A DNA stretch of 24,678 nucleotides, taken from positions 1 to 24,678 of the forward strand of contig JAFLUK010000008.1 in assembly GCA_022508865.1 (NCBI GenBank), in the 5' to 3' direction. The DNA comes from Oscillospiraceae bacterium (GTDB lineage Bacteria; Bacillota; Clostridia; Oscillospirales; Acutalibacteraceae). The stretch's first letter is position 1. Each line of letters opens with the position of its first letter. This document shows positions 23,076 to 24,678 of this stretch, one piece after another. A program made the position numbers and the translations under genes. The notes below the pieces were generated by a model, which saw only the letters and a program-made list of their open reading frames with translations, searched no databases and was not told the origin of the DNA.

Positions 23076-23106
23076 TAAAAATATTGGGTGCCGATACGAC
23101 ACCCAA
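23076..23106 (-). terminator. Terminator of glyA, placed in the rarA leader
   Basis: CACCCAA (23100-23106) pairs with TTGGGTG (23084-23090); the minus strand then reads ATATTTTTAAG. It ends less than 20 bases before the rarA start codon and almost touches its ribosome binding site. Confidence 0.8.
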
Positions 23107-23124
23107 AAAACAGTAGTATAATTA

Positions 23125-24378
23125 TTATTTTAATCCGTAGAGAGGATATTTTTTGCAGATTTCTTCTACACCTGCACGTACCTTCTCTTTGTTTCCTTCG
23201 TAATCTGTAAGCACCATTGTGATATACTCTGCAATTTTGTCACAGTCTTCTTCCTTAAGACCACGTGTTGTAACTGCCGCAGTACCGATACGGATACCAC
23301 TTGTAACAAATGGGCTGAGAGGTTCATTAGGAATAGTATTCTTATTTACTGTAATATAACAATCGTCAAGACGAGCTTCCAGCTCCTTGCCTGTAACACC
23401 TGTATCTCTTAAATCCATAAGGAGGACATGATTGTCTGTACCGCCCGAAACAAGCTTGCAGCCTCTCTTTACAAGACCTTCTGCAAGAGCCTTGCAGTTC
23501 TTCACAATCTGCTCACCGTATGCCTTGAATTCAGGCTTGAGAGCTTCTCCAAAGCAAACAGCCTTTGCTGCAATTATATGCATAAGAGGGCCGCCCTGTG
23601 TGCCCGGGAATATTGCCTTGTCAATTGCCTTTGCATACTCCTCTTTGCAAAGGATAAGACCGCCTCTTGGTCCTCTGAGTGTTTTATGAGTTGTTGTTGT
23701 AACAAAGTCACAGTATGGTACAGGGTTTGGATGAACACCTGCTGCTACAAGACCTGCAATATGTGCCATATCCACCATAAGAAGAGCGCCAACCTTATCG
23801 GCAATCTCTCTGAATTTGGCAAAATCAATAACTCTTGGATATGCAGAAGCACCGGCAACAATCAGTTTTGGCTTACATTCCATTGCTGTTTCAAGAACCT
23901 TATCGTAATCAATTCTATGTGTTTCGCTGTCTACGCCATAGGCTACAAAGTTAAAGTATTTACCACTCATATTAACAGGTGAACCATGTGTAAGGTGACC
24001 GCCCTCATTAAGGTTCATACCCATTACTGTGTCACACGGCTCAAGAACAGAGAAATACACAGCCATGTTTGCCTGTGCACCGGAATGAGGCTGAACATTT
24101 GCGTGCTCTGCGCCAAAGAGTTCGCATGCTCTCTTTCTAGCAGTTTCTTCCACCTTATCTACACAGTAGCAACCGCCGTAATATCTCTTTCCGGGGTAAC
24201 CTTCAGCATATTTATTTGTAAGAAGACTTCCCATTGCAGCCATTACAGCAGGAGAAACAATATTCTCTGATGCAATAAGCTCAAGATTTCTGCACTGACG
24301 AGCCTGTTCTTCAAGCATTGCAGAGCCAACCTCCGGGTCGTACTGATTAACGTAACCAATTGTATCCATAAGTTCCAT
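23125..24378 (-). CDS. glyA: Serine hydroxymethyltransferase
   Basis: 417 residues from ATG 24378, after AGAGGT; the open frame continues to a TTG at 24396 that lacks a site. GlyA turns serine and tetrahydrofolate into glycine and methylene-tetrahydrofolate, the main source of one-carbon units. PLP enzyme marks: LIASENIVS, YAEGYPGKRYYGG, HSGAQANMAVY, VDMAHIAGL, and the PLP lysine K232 in TTTTHKTLRGPRGG. Full length with no defects. Its own promoter and terminator make it a single-gene unit between dus and rarA. Confidence 0.98.
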   Translation of the reverse strand: MELMDTIGYVNQYDPEVGSAMLEEQARQCRNLELIASENIVSPAVMAAMGSLLTNKYAEGYPGKRYYGGCYCVDKVEETARKRACELFGAEHANVQPHSGAQANMAVYFSVLEPCDTVMGMNLNEGGHLTHGSPVNMSGKYFNFVAYGVDSETHRIDYDKVLETAMECKPKLIVAGASAYPRVIDFAKFREIADKVGALLMVDMAHIAGLVAAGVHPNPVPYCDFVTTTTHKTLRGPRGGLILCKEEYAKAIDKAIFPGTQGGPLMHIIAAKAVCFGEALKPEFKAYGEQIVKNCKALAEGLVKRGCKLVSGGTDNHVLLMDLRDTGVTGKELEARLDDCYITVNKNTIPNEPLSPFVTSGIRIGTAAVTTRGLKEEDCDKIAEYITMVLTDYEGNKEKVRAGVEEICKKYPLYGLK

Positions 24379-24411
24379 TTTCTTTACCTCTTTCAATTAA
24401 AGTACAAGTTT

Positions 24412-24440
24412 ATTATATAGGATTATGCAGGATTTTTCAA
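24412..24440 (-). promoter_or_regulatory. Promoter of glyA
   Basis: TTGAAA (24440-24435), 17 bases, perfect TATAAT (24417-24412) on the minus strand; start expected near 24405, giving a leader of about 27 bases. No riboswitch-like structure fits in it. Confidence 0.8.
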
Positions 24441-24487
24441 CTACTAATGCAGAATTATAATATATTTTATAATATCTACAGTATTGT

Positions 24488-24678
24488 TTAATTCTTGTTC
24501 ATAGACAGCACTTCTTCAGCAAGTTCATAAAGCTCCTGAAGTGATGATGTATGACCTGCCTTATTCCTTAAGGAAGCTGCGCCCTTAAATCCCTTTATAT
24601 ACCAGACAATGTGCTTTCTGCTCTGTCTTATACCAAGAAACTCACCCTTTAATTCACACATTCTCTCTATCTGTTGTA
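24488..24678 (-). CDS. tRNA-dihydrouridine synthase, C-terminal fragment
   Basis: Only the last 62 residues are inside the window; the rest lies beyond the right edge. The segment with GEFLGIRQSRKHIVWYIKG, then LR and a final helix, matches the C-terminus of DusB/Nifr3-type enzymes (pattern R-K-H-x-x-W-Y-x-K-G), which reduce uridine in tRNA D-loops using FMN. The stop is TAA at 24490-24488. No terminator is visible between it and glyA, so some read-through into glyA is possible. Confidence 0.88.
   Translation of the reverse strand, partial: QQIERMCELKGEFLGIRQSRKHIVWYIKGFKGAASLRNKAGHTSSLQELYELAEEVLSMNKN

Noticed and set aside
23428..23982. 184-codon plus-strand frame
   Set aside because: Antisense to the highly conserved glyA; composition is Cys-rich and meaningless.
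24454..24473. ATTATAA-6-TTATAAT inverted repeat between dus and glyA
   Set aside because: Made only of A and T in very AT-rich DNA, no T run after a G/C stem, and it lies outside the glyA promoter; chance is likely.
1..24678. CRISPR array, tRNA/rRNA genes, transposons or prophage
   Set aside because: No direct-repeat array, no cloverleaf with a conserved T-loop, and no transposase or integrase motifs were seen on either strand.

Overview
The window reads as a chromosomal segment of a low-GC, Gram-positive anaerobe of the Clostridia, most probably an amylolytic Ruminococcus (R. bromii-like). Four things point there: a dockerin-bearing starch-binding protein beside a secreted GH13 amylase, as in the amylosome system known from R. 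bromii; a flavodiiron protein fused to flavin reductase and rubredoxin modules, typical of anaerobes; an S-box (SAM-I) riboswitch in front of metK; and strong AGGAGG-type ribosome binding sites with TTGACA/TATAAT promoters. The species is an inference from gene content only. I see no transposon, integrase, phage gene, CRISPR array, tRNA or rRNA.

Layout. 1-2873 (-): a very large secreted subtilisin-like protease, cut by the left edge. 3040-4863 (-): a four-domain flavodiiron/flavin reductase/rubredoxin protein. 5070-9187 (+): an overlapping pair of half-transporters forming a heterodimeric ABC exporter. 9311-10201 (+): a one-pass membrane protein with a possible ExbD/TolR-like outer domain. 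10208-11642 (+): promoter, SAM-I riboswitch, metK and its terminator. 11769-14510 (+): four more membrane proteins, namely a TrhA/hemolysin III-like PAQR protein, a ZIP metal transporter and the AzlC/AzlD amino-acid exporter pair. 14581-17714 (-): an operon in transcription order for a YwlE-like phosphatase, RimI, TsaD and a membrane-anchored protein with a PD-(D/E)XK-like motif. 17965-21597 (-): a starch operon with a CBM26-dockerin protein followed by a CBM26-GH13 amylase. 21792-23057 (-): rarA. 23125-24378 (-): glyA. 24488-24678 (-): the C-terminal end of a tRNA-dihydrouridine synthase, cut by the right edge.

How the genes fit together. The starch operon pairs a cell-surface or scaffold-docked binder without an enzyme with an amylase without a dockerin, so binding and hydrolysis are split between two co-transcribed products. 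GlyA (one-carbon units) and MetK (SAM) both belong to C1/methyl metabolism but are far apart and separately controlled. TsaD and the Dus fragment are tRNA-modification enzymes. Most transcription units have a recognisable promoter and a hairpin terminator, and these match the gene boundaries given here.

No gene-free stretch exceeds about 250 bases; the longest (17715-17964) holds two candidate promoters, a 14-base palindrome and the amylase terminator. Translation starts were chosen by ribosome binding site and are shorter than the longest open frame for the first ABC gene, metK, the ZIP gene, azlD, the dockerin gene, rarA and glyA. All functions are read from motifs by eye; no database search was possible.
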